A stretch of DNA of 8,006 bases from Sulfuricellaceae bacterium (GCA_019911985.1 JAIOJO010000057.1:1-8006); one strand, 5' to 3'. Counted from the stretch's first letter, positions 1 to 7,286 are shown. Notes: generated by a model not told the origin, from the sequence alone. A program made the numbers and translations.

Positions 1-1091
1 ATACAGATGGCCTGACCCTGATCCTTTACGGCGACGTGCCCCTGATCGATAGCGCCACCTTGCAGCGCTTAACGGCTGCCGCCGACGATCGGGCCGTTGC
101 GCTGCTCACGGCCGTTTTGGAGCATCCCGAGGGCTACGGCCGCATTGTCCGCGACGGCAACGGACTCGTCCGCGCCATCGTCGAGCATAAAGATGCCGAC
201 GACCAACAGCGTGCCATTCGGGAAATCAACACCGGTATCATGGTGCTTCCCAACAAGCGTTTAGAGCGCTGGCTGAAAGAGCTGGACAATAGCAATTCTC
301 AAGGCGAATACTATTTGACCGATGTGATTGCCGCCGCCGCGAGCCAAAACGTCGCCATCCATACCGCCCAGCCGCAACACGCCTGGGAAACCCTCGGCGT
401 CAACGACAAGCGGCAATTGGCCGAGCTGGAACGCACCCATCAACACAACACCGCCCAGGCCTTGCTGCGCCAGGGTGTCAGCCTGCGCGATCCGCAACGC
501 CTCGACGTACGCGGCGAACTGCGCTGCGGCCGGGACGTGGAAATCGACATTAACTGCCTGTTTGAGGGCCGCGTGGACTTGGGCGACAACGTGAGCATCG
601 GCGCCAACTGCATTTTGCGCAACGTCACGGTGGCGCGGAATACTCGCATCGCCCCGTTTACCTTGCTGGAAGACAGCACCGTTGACGAAGACTGCCGCCT
701 CGGCCCGTTTGCCCGCCTCCGCCCCGGCTCGCGCCTGGCGCAGGCGGTGCATATCGGCAATTTTGTCGAGATAAAAAACAGTCAGGTAGGTCAAGGCAGC
801 AAGATCAACCACTTAAGCTACGTCGGCGACAGCGAAATCGGCAAGAACGTGAATATCGGCGCAGGCACGATAACCTGCAACTACGACGGCGCCAACAAGC
901 ATAAGACCATCATCGAGGACGATGCCTTCATCGGCTCCGACACCCAGCTGGTGGCGCCCGTGACCGTAAAGCGCGGCGCCACCATCGGCGCCGGATCGAC
1001 CATCACCAAAGAATCCCCGGCGGATGCGCTGACCTTGTCGCGCACCAAGCAGGTAACGGTTTCCGGCTGGGTACGGCCGAAGAAAAAGTAG
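1..1091 (+). CDS. glmU: GlmU, bifunctional N-acetylglucosamine-1-phosphate uridyltransferase / glucosamine-1-phosphate acetyltransferase (5' end missing)
   Basis: Cytoplasmic enzyme for the last two steps of UDP-GlcNAc synthesis: acetyl transfer from acetyl-CoA to glucosamine-1-phosphate, then uridylyl transfer from UTP. The frame is open from the window edge (first full codon at 3) to TAG at 1089-1091. It gives 363 residues, so about 94 N-terminal residues, including the nucleotide-binding GxG loop, lie upstream; the family is about 456 aa. The Rossmann-like uridyltransferase half shows LYGDVPL with the Mg-binding Asp (codon 33-35), GYGRI, VEHKDA, EINTGI, QGEYYLTD and GVNDKRQL with the second Mg-ligand Asn. 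From about visible residue 157 a left-handed beta-helix of hexapeptide repeats forms the acetyltransferase half: RLRPG, GNFVEIKN, NHLSYVGD with the catalytic His at 810-812, and NVNIGAGTITCNYDG. It ends in a basic tail (RPKKK). glmS follows after 17 bp, so the two are probably co-transcribed. Identification is secure; only the upstream part is unseen. Confidence 0.97.
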   Translation, partial: TDGLTLILYGDVPLIDSATLQRLTAAADDRAVALLTAVLEHPEGYGRIVRDGNGLVRAIVEHKDADDQQRAIREINTGIMVLPNKRLERWLKELDNSNSQGEYYLTDVIAAAASQNVAIHTAQPQHAWETLGVNDKRQLAELERTHQHNTAQALLRQGVSLRDPQRLDVRGELRCGRDVEIDINCLFEGRVDLGDNVSIGANCILRNVTVARNTRIAPFTLLEDSTVDEDCRLGPFARLRPGSRLAQAVHIGNFVEIKNSQVGQGSKINHLSYVGDSEIGKNVNIGAGTITCNYDGANKHKTIIEDDAFIGSDTQLVAPVTVKRGATIGAGSTITKESPADALTLSRTKQVTVSGWVRPKKK

Positions 1092-1095
1092 CCCG

Positions 1096-1102
1096 AAAAG
1101 GA
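1096..1102 (+). promoter_or_regulatory. Ribosome binding site of glmS
   Basis: AAAAGGA lies 6 nt before the ATG at 1109, in the 17-bp gap after the glmU stop. It supports that ATG as the start. The ATG is also required because the catalytic cysteine must be residue 2. Confidence 0.75.
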
Positions 1103-1108
1103 TCCATC

Positions 1109-2941
1109 ATGTGCGGAATTATTGCTGCCGTCGCGCAACGAAATGTCGTGCCCATTTTGCTGGAAGGCCTGCGCCGCCTGGAATATCGCGGTTACGATTC
1201 CGCCGGTTTGGCGGTGCTGTATAAGGGCGGACTACAGCGCATGCGCAGCACCGGACGGGTCGGGCAATTGGAGCAAGCCGTGGCAGCCGCGAAAATTCAC
1301 GGCAATACCGGCATTGCCCACACGCGCTGGGCGACGCACGGCGCGCCGACCGAGGACAACGCCCATCCCCATACCAGCCATGACAGCATCAGCGTGGTGC
1401 ATAACGGTATTATCGAGAATCACGACGATTTGCGCCGGCGATTGCAGGAATTGGGCTATAAATTCACCTCCCAAACCGACACCGAAGTCATCGTCCACTT
1501 GGTTCACCACCACTATCAAAGCGTCAAAGACCTGCGCCAGGCGGTGCTTGCCAGCCTGCGGGAACTAAAAGGTTCCTATGCCATAGCCGTGGTTTCGGTG
1601 GACACGCCCCATCGTTTGATCTGCGCGCGTAAAGGGAGCCCGCTGCTGCTGGGCTTAGGCATTGAAGAACATTTTGTCGCGTCCGACGCAGCGGCTCTGC
1701 TGCCGGTAACACAGCGCATGATTTATTTGGAAGATGGCGATGTGGCGGATGTCGGCCTTCTCGATTTCCAGATTTTCGACCACGATGGCGCGCCGGTAGA
1801 ACGCGCCTTCCATGTCAGCGAACTCAGCACGGAACAGGCGGAGCTAGGCCCTTACCGGCACTTCATGCAAAAGGAAATCCACGAACAGCCGCGCGCCATT
1901 AGCGACACCTTGGAGCAGGCGCAAAGCGGTCGGGATCTTGAACCCGGCTTATTCGGCGGCGAGGCCGCAGGGATTCTGACGCAGATAGACAGCATCCGCA
2001 TCCTGGCCTGCGGCACGAGCTTCCACGCCGGCATGGTGGCGCGCTACTGGCTGGAGGATATCGCCGGCATCCCTTGCAGCGTGGAAGTGGCGAGCGAATA
2101 CCGTTACCGGCGGAGCGTGCCGAACCCGCGCGCGCTGATACTCACCATCTCCCAATCCGGCGAAACCGCCGATACCCTAGCGGCCCTGCACCATGCCAAG
2201 GAAACGGGGCATAGGCACACCCTGGCCATCTGCAACGTAGCGGAAAGCGCGCTGGTGCGAGAGTCTGCATTGCATTTCCTAACGCATGCGGGCTTGGAAA
2301 TCGGCGTAGCCTCCACCAAGGCGTTTACCACCCAGTTGGTGGCGCTGTTTCTACTTACCTTGGTTTTGGCCAAGGCGCGCGGCACGCTAAGCGACGCCGA
2401 GGCGGAGCGCCTGCTCGGGGCGCTCCGCCAACTGCCGGTTCAAATTCAGGGCGTGCTCGATCTCGAACCGCAGATCGCGCTCTGGGCGGAGCGTTTTACC
2501 GATAAACACCATGCCTTGTTTCTGGGACGCGGCGTGCATTATCCAATTGCCATGGAAGGCGCGCTGAAGCTCAAGGAAATATCATATATTCACGCCGAAG
2601 CCTACCCCGCCGGAGAATTAAAGCACGGGCCGCTGGCCTTGGTGGACAAGGATATGCCGGTGGTAGCGGTGGCGCCGAACGACGCTCTGCTGGAAAAGCT
2701 CAAGTCCAACTTGCATGAAGTGCGTGCCCGTGGCGGCGAGCTGTATGTATTTGCCGACCCGGCTAGCCGCTTAGCCGCAAGCGAGGGCATGCACGTCATC
2801 CATCTGCCCACGCCAGGCGGCCCGCTCAGCCCGATTCTGCACGTATTGCCCCTGCAGCTGCTGGCTTACCACGCCGCACTACAGAAAGGAACCGACGTCG
2901 ACAAGCCCCGTAACCTGGCCAAATCGGTCACGGTAGAGTAA
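1109..2941 (+). CDS. glmS: GlmS, glutamine--fructose-6-phosphate aminotransferase (isomerizing)
   Basis: Makes glucosamine-6-phosphate and glutamate from fructose-6-phosphate and glutamine, the committed step of amino-sugar synthesis; cytoplasmic. It is 610 aa against 609 in E. coli, so complete. The N-terminal class II glutaminase domain (about 2-220) begins MCGIIA: Cys2 becomes the N-terminal nucleophile once Met is removed. It also has RWATHG (73-78), HNG (98-100, oxyanion region) and the TDTE stretch (123-126) seen in the family. Two SIS sugar-isomerase domains follow, with CGTSFHAG, SQSGETADT and ASTKAFTTQ binding the sugar phosphate. AEAYPAGELKHGPLA carries the isomerase Glu/His, and the end LAKSVTVE carries the Schiff-base lysine (about K605). 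It sits 17 bp after glmU with its own ribosome binding site. No glmS ribozyme or riboswitch is possible in so short a leader. No intrinsic terminator is visible after its TAA. Confidence 0.99.
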   Translation: MCGIIAAVAQRNVVPILLEGLRRLEYRGYDSAGLAVLYKGGLQRMRSTGRVGQLEQAVAAAKIHGNTGIAHTRWATHGAPTEDNAHPHTSHDSISVVHNGIIENHDDLRRRLQELGYKFTSQTDTEVIVHLVHHHYQSVKDLRQAVLASLRELKGSYAIAVVSVDTPHRLICARKGSPLLLGLGIEEHFVASDAAALLPVTQRMIYLEDGDVADVGLLDFQIFDHDGAPVERAFHVSELSTEQAELGPYRHFMQKEIHEQPRAISDTLEQAQSGRDLEPGLFGGEAAGILTQIDSIRILACGTSFHAGMVARYWLEDIAGIPCSVEVASEYRYRRSVPNPRALILTISQSGETADTLAALHHAKETGHRHTLAICNVAESALVRESALHFLTHAGLEIGVASTKAFTTQLVALFLLTLVLAKARGTLSDAEAERLLGALRQLPVQIQGVLDLEPQIALWAERFTDKHHALFLGRGVHYPIAMEGALKLKEISYIHAEAYPAGELKHGPLALVDKDMPVVAVAPNDALLEKLKSNLHEVRARGGELYVFADPASRLAASEGMHVIHLPTPGGPLSPILHVLPLQLLAYHAALQKGTDVDKPRNLAKSVTVE

Positions 2942-2987
2942 GCAATTGACATATCAGCAAAAATATCGGGGCTTGGGCGCGGGCGTA

Positions 2988-3016
2988 GTGACTACATGGC
3001 GGATCGCGATTATACT
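2988..3016 (+). promoter_or_regulatory. Candidate sigma70 promoter of prk
   Basis: GTGACT (2988-2993, four of six matches to TTGACA) is separated by 17 bp from TATACT (3011-3016, five of six matches to TATAAT) in the 105-bp glmS-prk gap. The predicted start of transcription is near 3023, giving a leader of about 24 nt that contains the prk ribosome binding site. Two short palindromes overlap it: GTAGTGACTAC (2985-2995) on the -35 and ATCGCGAT (3003-3010) in the spacer. A TTGACA at 2946-2951 has no suitable -10 partner. Confidence 0.55.
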
Positions 3017-3034
3017 TGCCCCATTGTTAAACGA

Positions 3035-3040
3035 AGGGAG
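3035..3040 (+). promoter_or_regulatory. Ribosome binding site of prk
   Basis: AGGGAG sits 6 nt before the ATG at 3047, a near-ideal Shine-Dalgarno match and spacing. It fixes the prk start. Confidence 0.8.
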
Positions 3041-3046
3041 AATTAG

Positions 3047-3937
3047 ATGTCCAAGAAGCACCCTGTGATTGCCGTGACCGGATCGTCAGGCGCGGGAACC
3101 ACTACCGTCAAGCGCGCGTTCGAGCACATATTCAGCCGCGAAAGCATACAAGCGGCCGTTGTTGAGGGCGATAGTTTTCACTCCCTTAATCGGGTGGAAT
3201 TCCGCGAAGCGGTAAAAAAATCCGAGGCAGAGGGCAATCACAATTTCAGCCACTTCGGCCCGGAAGCCAACCACTTCGACAAAATTGCCGAACTGTTCGA
3301 TACCTACGGCAAAACCGGCAGCGGCAAGAAACGCTACTACCTGCACAACGACGACGAAGCCGCCGAGCACAACAAGCGCCTGGGAACCGCGCTGAAAGGC
3401 GGCGAGTTCACGCCGTGGGAAGACGTGCCGGCCGGCACCGACCTGCTGTTTTACGAAGGCCTGCACGGTTTAGCCGCCTCCAAGGACGTAGATGTATCCA
3501 AGTACGTGGACTTGGGCGTCGGCGTGGTACCCATCGTCAATTTGGAATGGATACAGAAAATTCACCGCGACGCCAAGGAGCGGGGTTATTCGGCGGAAGC
3601 CACGGTCGACACTATCCTGCGCCGTATGCCCGATTACGTGCACTACATCACACCGCAATTCTCGCGCACCGACGTCAATTTCCAGCGCGTGCCGACGGTC
3701 GACACCTCCAATCCCTTTATCGCTCGCGACATTCCGACGCCGGACGAAAGTTTTGTGGTGATCCGCTTCAACGAGCCCAAAGGCGTGGATTTCCCCTACC
3801 TCCTCAACATGATCCACGACTCGTTCATGTCGCGCCGCAACACCATCGTGGTTCCCGGCGGGAAAATGGGCTTTGCCATGGAAGTCATTCTGGCTCCGAT
3901 GATTCACCAAATGATGGAAAACAGAAAACGCGCTTAA
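3047..3937 (+). CDS. prk: Phosphoribulokinase, proteobacterial class I (CbbP/PrkB type)
   Basis: ATP-dependent kinase converting ribulose-5-phosphate to ribulose-1,5-bisphosphate, the RuBisCO substrate, in the cytoplasm. It is 296 aa, typical of the bacterial octameric class, which is known to be activated by NADH and inhibited by AMP. The P-loop is GSSGAGTTT (12-20). EGDSFH (40-45) gives the catalytic-base Asp42 and His45, and Arg49 follows. FYEGLHG (135-141) holds the conserved acidic residue. IQKIHRD (169-175) gives the sugar-phosphate-binding Lys171/Arg174. TPQFSRTDVNFQRVPTVDTS (202-221) is the family signature. From memory the sequence is nearer to Rhodobacter CbbP (IQKIHRD, ILRRM, NPFIAR, DESFVVIRF-like stretches) than to E. 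coli PrkB, so a Calvin-cycle role is favoured but not proven. There is a short extra segment around 105-118 compared with Rhodobacter. It has its own promoter, ribosome binding site and terminator, and is not next to RuBisCO or cbbR genes in this window. Confidence 0.95.
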   Translation: MSKKHPVIAVTGSSGAGTTTVKRAFEHIFSRESIQAAVVEGDSFHSLNRVEFREAVKKSEAEGNHNFSHFGPEANHFDKIAELFDTYGKTGSGKKRYYLHNDDEAAEHNKRLGTALKGGEFTPWEDVPAGTDLLFYEGLHGLAASKDVDVSKYVDLGVGVVPIVNLEWIQKIHRDAKERGYSAEATVDTILRRMPDYVHYITPQFSRTDVNFQRVPTVDTSNPFIARDIPTPDESFVVIRFNEPKGVDFPYLLNMIHDSFMSRRNTIVVPGGKMGFAMEVILAPMIHQMMENRKRA

Positions 3938-3945
3938 TGTGTTGG

Positions 3946-3973
3946 CGGGAGGGCGCACGCCCTCCCGTGTTTT
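3946..3973 (+). terminator. Rho-independent terminator after prk
   Basis: A perfect 9-bp GC-rich stem (CGGGAGGGC pairing with GCCCTCCCG) closes a 4-nt loop and is followed by TGTTTT. It begins 8 nt after the prk stop codon. The stem could also form on the opposite strand, but no T-tract follows there, so it acts on prk. Confidence 0.88.
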
Positions 3974-4078
3974 AAATCCGCTCGTCTTTGCTCGCGCCAT
4001 CCCTAACTCAGCAGCGCACCGTATTTGTGATAAGCTTGCCGGGACAAACGCTTTGCGGCTGGATTTCATATCTTCAGA

Positions 4079-4948
4079 ATGAAGCTGGACACCAAAAACC
4101 CGGAGGGAATGAGCCTGCGCCATACCAAGCCATTGCGCGCTTTTCTTGGCTGGAAACCTCTCGCCGTCTACATCCTGGCGATGCTTCTGCCGCTCGGCGG
4201 AATCGCCTTTCTAAGCGAAAGCGAACTCATTCTTGGCCTCGCCGGCGCGGCACTGGTTTTCGCTGCCGCCGCCGCGTATATTGCGCAGCGCCATATATTC
4301 GCCCCGCTCCAAACCTTGCAGGAAAGCATGGCGGCCTTTGCCGAAGGCGATCGCCAAACTCGCGTCCATTTCAAAACTCCAAACGCGCTTGCGGCCTTGG
4401 CCGAGGGATTCAACCGCATGGCGGACTCACTCGGTAAACTCGACCGGCTGGAGCAAATCTCGATTACCGACAACTTGACCGGCCTCGCGAACCGGCGCTA
4501 TTTCGACGAACGCCTGGAGGTGGAATTCTCCCGCGCCTTCCGTCACGAATTCGACCTATCCCTGCTTATCCTCGATATCGATCATTTCGAACAAATCGAC
4601 GACGAATATGGCCGGTCCGTGGGAGAACACGTCCTGCTGGCCGTGGCTCAAGCCACGAAAAACTCCACGCGGAATACCGATTTGTGCGCACGCTACGATG
4701 GCGAAGAGTTTGTCGTCATGTTGCCGTTCACGAATCGGGAACAGGCCGCCATCGTGGCGGAAAAAATCCGCAGCGCCGTCGCAGCGACGCCCGTTGCCGG
4801 GATGAAGAATGGAAATCCGAGCGTCAGTATCGGTGTGGCCTGTTATCCCGACAGCAATGCCCTGTCGCTGGAAGAAATGTGGGCGCGCACCGATCAAGCG
4901 CTCAATTCCGCCAAGGAAAGCGGCCGCAACCGCGTCGCCCTTGCCTGA
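4079..4948 (+). CDS. Membrane-anchored HAMP-GGDEF protein, putative diguanylate cyclase with variant active site
   Basis: Predicted inner-membrane signalling enzyme of the diguanylate cyclase family (2 GTP to c-di-GMP), 289 aa. Two hydrophobic helices (about 27-45 and 50-69) enclose only a tiny periplasmic turn, so there is no extracellular sensor domain. A HAMP-like linker follows (about 73-120: APLQTL, EGFNRMADSL). The GGDEF domain (about 128-289) has DNLTGLANRR (131-140), DIDHF (166-170, metal-binding Asp), an intact inhibitory I-site RNTD (198-201) spaced five residues before the signature, and K279/R283 in AKESGR. Oddities: the signature reads DGEEF (207-211) instead of GGEEF; the guanine-contact Asn of the usual KxIND is Asp174; the usual GD is Gly182-Glu183; and the usual Lys after DIDHF is Glu171. 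Metal and catalytic acidic residues remain. ATG 4079 is the first in-frame start but lacks a good ribosome site. ATG 4109 has GGAGGG only 1 nt ahead, too close. The gene follows the prk terminator. Confidence 0.88.
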   Translation: MKLDTKNPEGMSLRHTKPLRAFLGWKPLAVYILAMLLPLGGIAFLSESELILGLAGAALVFAAAAAYIAQRHIFAPLQTLQESMAAFAEGDRQTRVHFKTPNALAALAEGFNRMADSLGKLDRLEQISITDNLTGLANRRYFDERLEVEFSRAFRHEFDLSLLILDIDHFEQIDDEYGRSVGEHVLLAVAQATKNSTRNTDLCARYDGEEFVVMLPFTNREQAAIVAEKIRSAVAATPVAGMKNGNPSVSIGVACYPDSNALSLEEMWARTDQALNSAKESGRNRVALA

Positions 4949-4979
4949 AGACCTTGCGCGCCAAGCCGGGGCGATGGCG

Positions 4980-4985
4980 TATAAT
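4980..4985 (+). promoter_or_regulatory. Candidate -10 box of the uvrD promoter
   Basis: A perfect TATAAT stands 24 bp before the ATG at 5010. The best -35 is TTGCGC at 4954-4959, but the spacer would be 20 bp, longer than ideal, so promoter strength is doubtful. The expected start of transcription is near 4992. That would exclude the in-frame ATG at 4974 and favour 5010 as the uvrD start. Confidence 0.45.
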
Positions 4986-5009
4986 GGCGACGAGCCCTCT
5001 CTATCCAGC

Positions 5010-7247
5010 ATGACGATCCCATTTCTTTCCGGTCTTAATCCCGAACAGCGCGAAGCCGTGACCTTGCCGCGCCAGTCGGCACTGATACTCGCGGGCGCCG
5101 GCAGCGGCAAGACACGCGTGCTGACGATGCGCATCGCCTACTTGATCCAGACCGGCCAAGCCAGCCCCCACGGCATACTCGCCGTTACCTTCACCAACAA
5201 AGCCGCCAAGGAAATGCTGGTGCGCTTATCGGCTTTGCTGCCGATCAACACGCGCGGCATGTGGGTCGGCACTTTCCACGGCTTGTGCAACCGCATGCTG
5301 CGCGCCCATCACCGCGATGCCGGATTGCCCGCCCTGTTCCAAATACTCGACAACCAGGACCAGTTGGCCGCGGTGAAGCGCGTGCTCAAGTCCCTCAATA
5401 TCGACGACGAAAAATACCCTCCGCGCCAAGTGCAGCAATTCATCAACCGCAACAAGGAACAGGGCCTGCGCGCCGAAAAGGTGGAGGCTTACGACCCCCA
5501 CACCCAGCGCCTGGTGGAATGCTTCGCCGCCTACGATGTCCAGTGCGGGCGCGAGGGCGTGGTCGATTTCGCCGAATTGCTGTTGCGTAGCTATGAACTG
5601 CTGTGCGCCCATCCCGAACTGCGCAAACACTACCAGCAGCGCTTCCAGTATCTGCTAGTGGACGAATTTCAGGATACCAACCGCCTCCAGTATCAATGGT
5701 TGAAATTGCTGGCGGGAGAAAGCAGCGCCATTTTCGCGGTAGGCGACGACGACCAATCCATATACGCTTTCCGCGGCGCCCACACCGGCAACATGGCGGA
5801 ATTGGAGCGGGATTTTTCGGTGGAAAAAGTCATCAAGCTGGAACGCAATTACCGCTCCCACGGCAACATCCTGAATGCAGCCAATGCGCTGATCAGTTAC
5901 AACCAGCAGCGCAAGGGCAAGAATTTGTGGACCGACGACAGCGCGGGCGAGCCGATACGGGTTTTTGCCGCGCCGACCGACCATGCCGAAGCGGAGTTCA
6001 TCGTCGAGGAGGCCACCGCGCTGGCCCGCGAGGGAACCGGGCTGAGCGGCATGGCGGTGCTATACCGATCCAACGCCCAATCGCGCGTGCTGGAACACGC
6101 CCTGTTCCGCGCCGGCTTACCCTACCGCGTATATGGCGGCCTGCGCTTCTTCGAGCGCCAGGAAATCAAGCATGCCTTGGCCTATCTGCGTTTGCTGGCC
6201 AATCCCGACGACGACGGCTCCTTGCTGCGCATCATTAATTTCCCGGCGCGCGGCATCGGCGCGCGCACCCTGGAGCAGCTTCAGGATCTGGCCGCCAGCC
6301 AGGGGCTCAGCTTATGGCGAGCCGCGCGGCTAGGCGCCTTGGGGGGCAAGGCCGGGAGCGGGATAAAAGCCTTCGTGCAGTTGATCGAAACCTTAGGCGA
6401 CGGCAGCCGCGATTTGGCGCTGCCGGAAATCGTCGAGCAGGTATTGGAGCACAGCGGCCTGTTGGCCCACTACCGCCAAGACAAGCAGGAAGAAGACCGG
6501 CTGGAGAACTTGAACGAACTGGTGAATGCCGCCGCCGTGTACGCCGAAGAATACGACGGCGGCGCCGACGCCGAACTGGCCGCCAGCCTGGCGGAAACGT
6601 CCGGCTGGGGCGGCCCGGTGCTGGCAGCCTTCCTCACCCATGCCTCGCTGGAAGCGGGCGAGCATCAGGCCGACGGCAGCCAGGAAGCGCTCCAGTTGAT
6701 GACGGTGCACGCCGCCAAGGGCCTGGAGTTCCACGCGGTATTCATCAGCGGGCTGGAAGAAGGCTTGTTTCCTCACGAGAACAGCATGATGGAAGCCGAC
6801 GGGCTGGAGGAGGAACGGCGCCTGATGTACGTCGCGATTACCCGCGCCCGCCGCCGTCTGTACCTGAGCTATGCCCAAAGCCGCATGTTGCACGGCCAAA
6901 TGCGCTACGGCGTGGCCTCCCGCTTTTTGCGCGAGTTACCGGAAAACTTGCTGAAACAGGTCGGCGGCTGGGACGACTATGCCGCCGCCTTGCCGCCGCA
7001 GATAGCCCCCACCCGAGGACAAGCCCCCGGCCACACCACCCGAGGACAAGCGTTTCGGGTGCAACCCAGCTCGCATGCCAGCGATCATCCCTTTTCCATC
7101 GGACAAAACGTGCTGCACGCCAAGTTTGGCAACGGCGTCATCGTCAATTGCGAAGGACACGGCAGCGATGCGCGGGTACAGGTAAATTTCCGCGATGCCG
7201 GCATCAAATGGCTGGCCTTGGAATACGCCAAGCTGCTGCCCGCTTAA
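5010..7247 (+). CDS. uvrD: UvrD, DNA helicase II (SF1A 3'-5' helicase)
   Basis: ATP-driven 3'-5' DNA helicase that removes UvrC and the incised oligonucleotide in nucleotide excision repair and unwinds the nicked strand in mismatch repair; it also strips proteins from DNA. It is 745 aa (E. coli 720). SF1A motifs in order: Q motif LNPEQREAV (9-17), Walker A AGAGSGKTR (28-36), Ia VTFTNKAAKEM (59-69), Ib VGTFHGL (86-92), II VDEFQDTN (217-224), III VGDDDQSIYAFRGA (244-257), IV LERNYRS (277-283), V TVHAAKGLEF (565-574), VI EERRLMYVAITRAR (601-614). The C-terminal Tudor-like domain (about 696-745: GQNVLHAKFGNGVIVN) is the part that contacts RNA polymerase in UvrD/PcrA. UvrD is favoured over Rep by this tail and by close matches such as RAHH, YRSNAQSRVLE and RFFERQEIK. 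Start 5010 fits the family N-terminus and the TATAAT. The frame is also open upstream (ATG 4974), giving a 12-residue extension unlike the family. A small tandem repeat lies in the linker before the tail. Confidence 0.97.
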   Translation: MTIPFLSGLNPEQREAVTLPRQSALILAGAGSGKTRVLTMRIAYLIQTGQASPHGILAVTFTNKAAKEMLVRLSALLPINTRGMWVGTFHGLCNRMLRAHHRDAGLPALFQILDNQDQLAAVKRVLKSLNIDDEKYPPRQVQQFINRNKEQGLRAEKVEAYDPHTQRLVECFAAYDVQCGREGVVDFAELLLRSYELLCAHPELRKHYQQRFQYLLVDEFQDTNRLQYQWLKLLAGESSAIFAVGDDDQSIYAFRGAHTGNMAELERDFSVEKVIKLERNYRSHGNILNAANALISYNQQRKGKNLWTDDSAGEPIRVFAAPTDHAEAEFIVEEATALAREGTGLSGMAVLYRSNAQSRVLEHALFRAGLPYRVYGGLRFFERQEIKHALAYLRLLANPDDDGSLLRIINFPARGIGARTLEQLQDLAASQGLSLWRAARLGALGGKAGSGIKAFVQLIETLGDGSRDLALPEIVEQVLEHSGLLAHYRQDKQEEDRLENLNELVNAAAVYAEEYDGGADAELAASLAETSGWGGPVLAAFLTHASLEAGEHQADGSQEALQLMTVHAAKGLEFHAVFISGLEEGLFPHENSMMEADGLEEERRLMYVAITRARRRLYLSYAQSRMLHGQMRYGVASRFLRELPENLLKQVGGWDDYAAALPPQIAPTRGQAPGHTTRGQAFRVQPSSHASDHPFSIGQNVLHAKFGNGVIVNCEGHGSDARVQVNFRDAGIKWLALEYAKLLPA
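7011..7051 (+). repeat. Two-copy in-frame direct repeat in the uvrD linker
   Basis: ACCCGAGGACAAGC occurs at 7011-7024 and again at 7038-7051, a period of 27 bp or nine codons. It encodes TRGQA twice (about residues 668-672 and 677-681). It falls in the variable linker between the helicase core and the Tudor-like tail, where length change should be tolerated. The likely cause is a small tandem duplication that has since diverged between the copies. Confidence 0.7.
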
Positions 7248-7275
7248 ACGCATTCCGCCCAAAGGCAAACACCAA

Positions 7276-7280
7276 AGGAG
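7276..7280 (+). promoter_or_regulatory. Strong ribosome binding site before the small zinc-ribbon gene
   Basis: AGGAG (within AAAGGAG, 7274-7280) is 6 nt before the ATG at 7287, one of the best Shine-Dalgarno arrangements in the window. That ATG opens a frame of only 23 codons, out of register with the downstream cysteine-rich reading frame. The site therefore argues for a frameshift there. Confidence 0.65.
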
Positions 7281-7286
7281 AGACAA

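Noticed and set aside
261..812. Long minus-strand open frame opposite glmU (and similar ones opposite prk and uvrD)
   Set aside because: These lie wholly within strongly conserved genes on the + strand. Their translations are Ala/Arg/Val-rich with no recognisable motif, as expected for GC-rich antisense shadows.
1092..1108. Possible glmS riboswitch-ribozyme
   Set aside because: Only 17 bp separate glmU from glmS, far too little for the ribozyme, which is known mainly from Gram-positive bacteria.
2946..2951. Perfect TTGACA just after glmS, considered as the prk -35 box
   Set aside because: No acceptable -10 lies 15-19 bp downstream. The GTGACT/TATACT pair further on fits spacing and leader length better.
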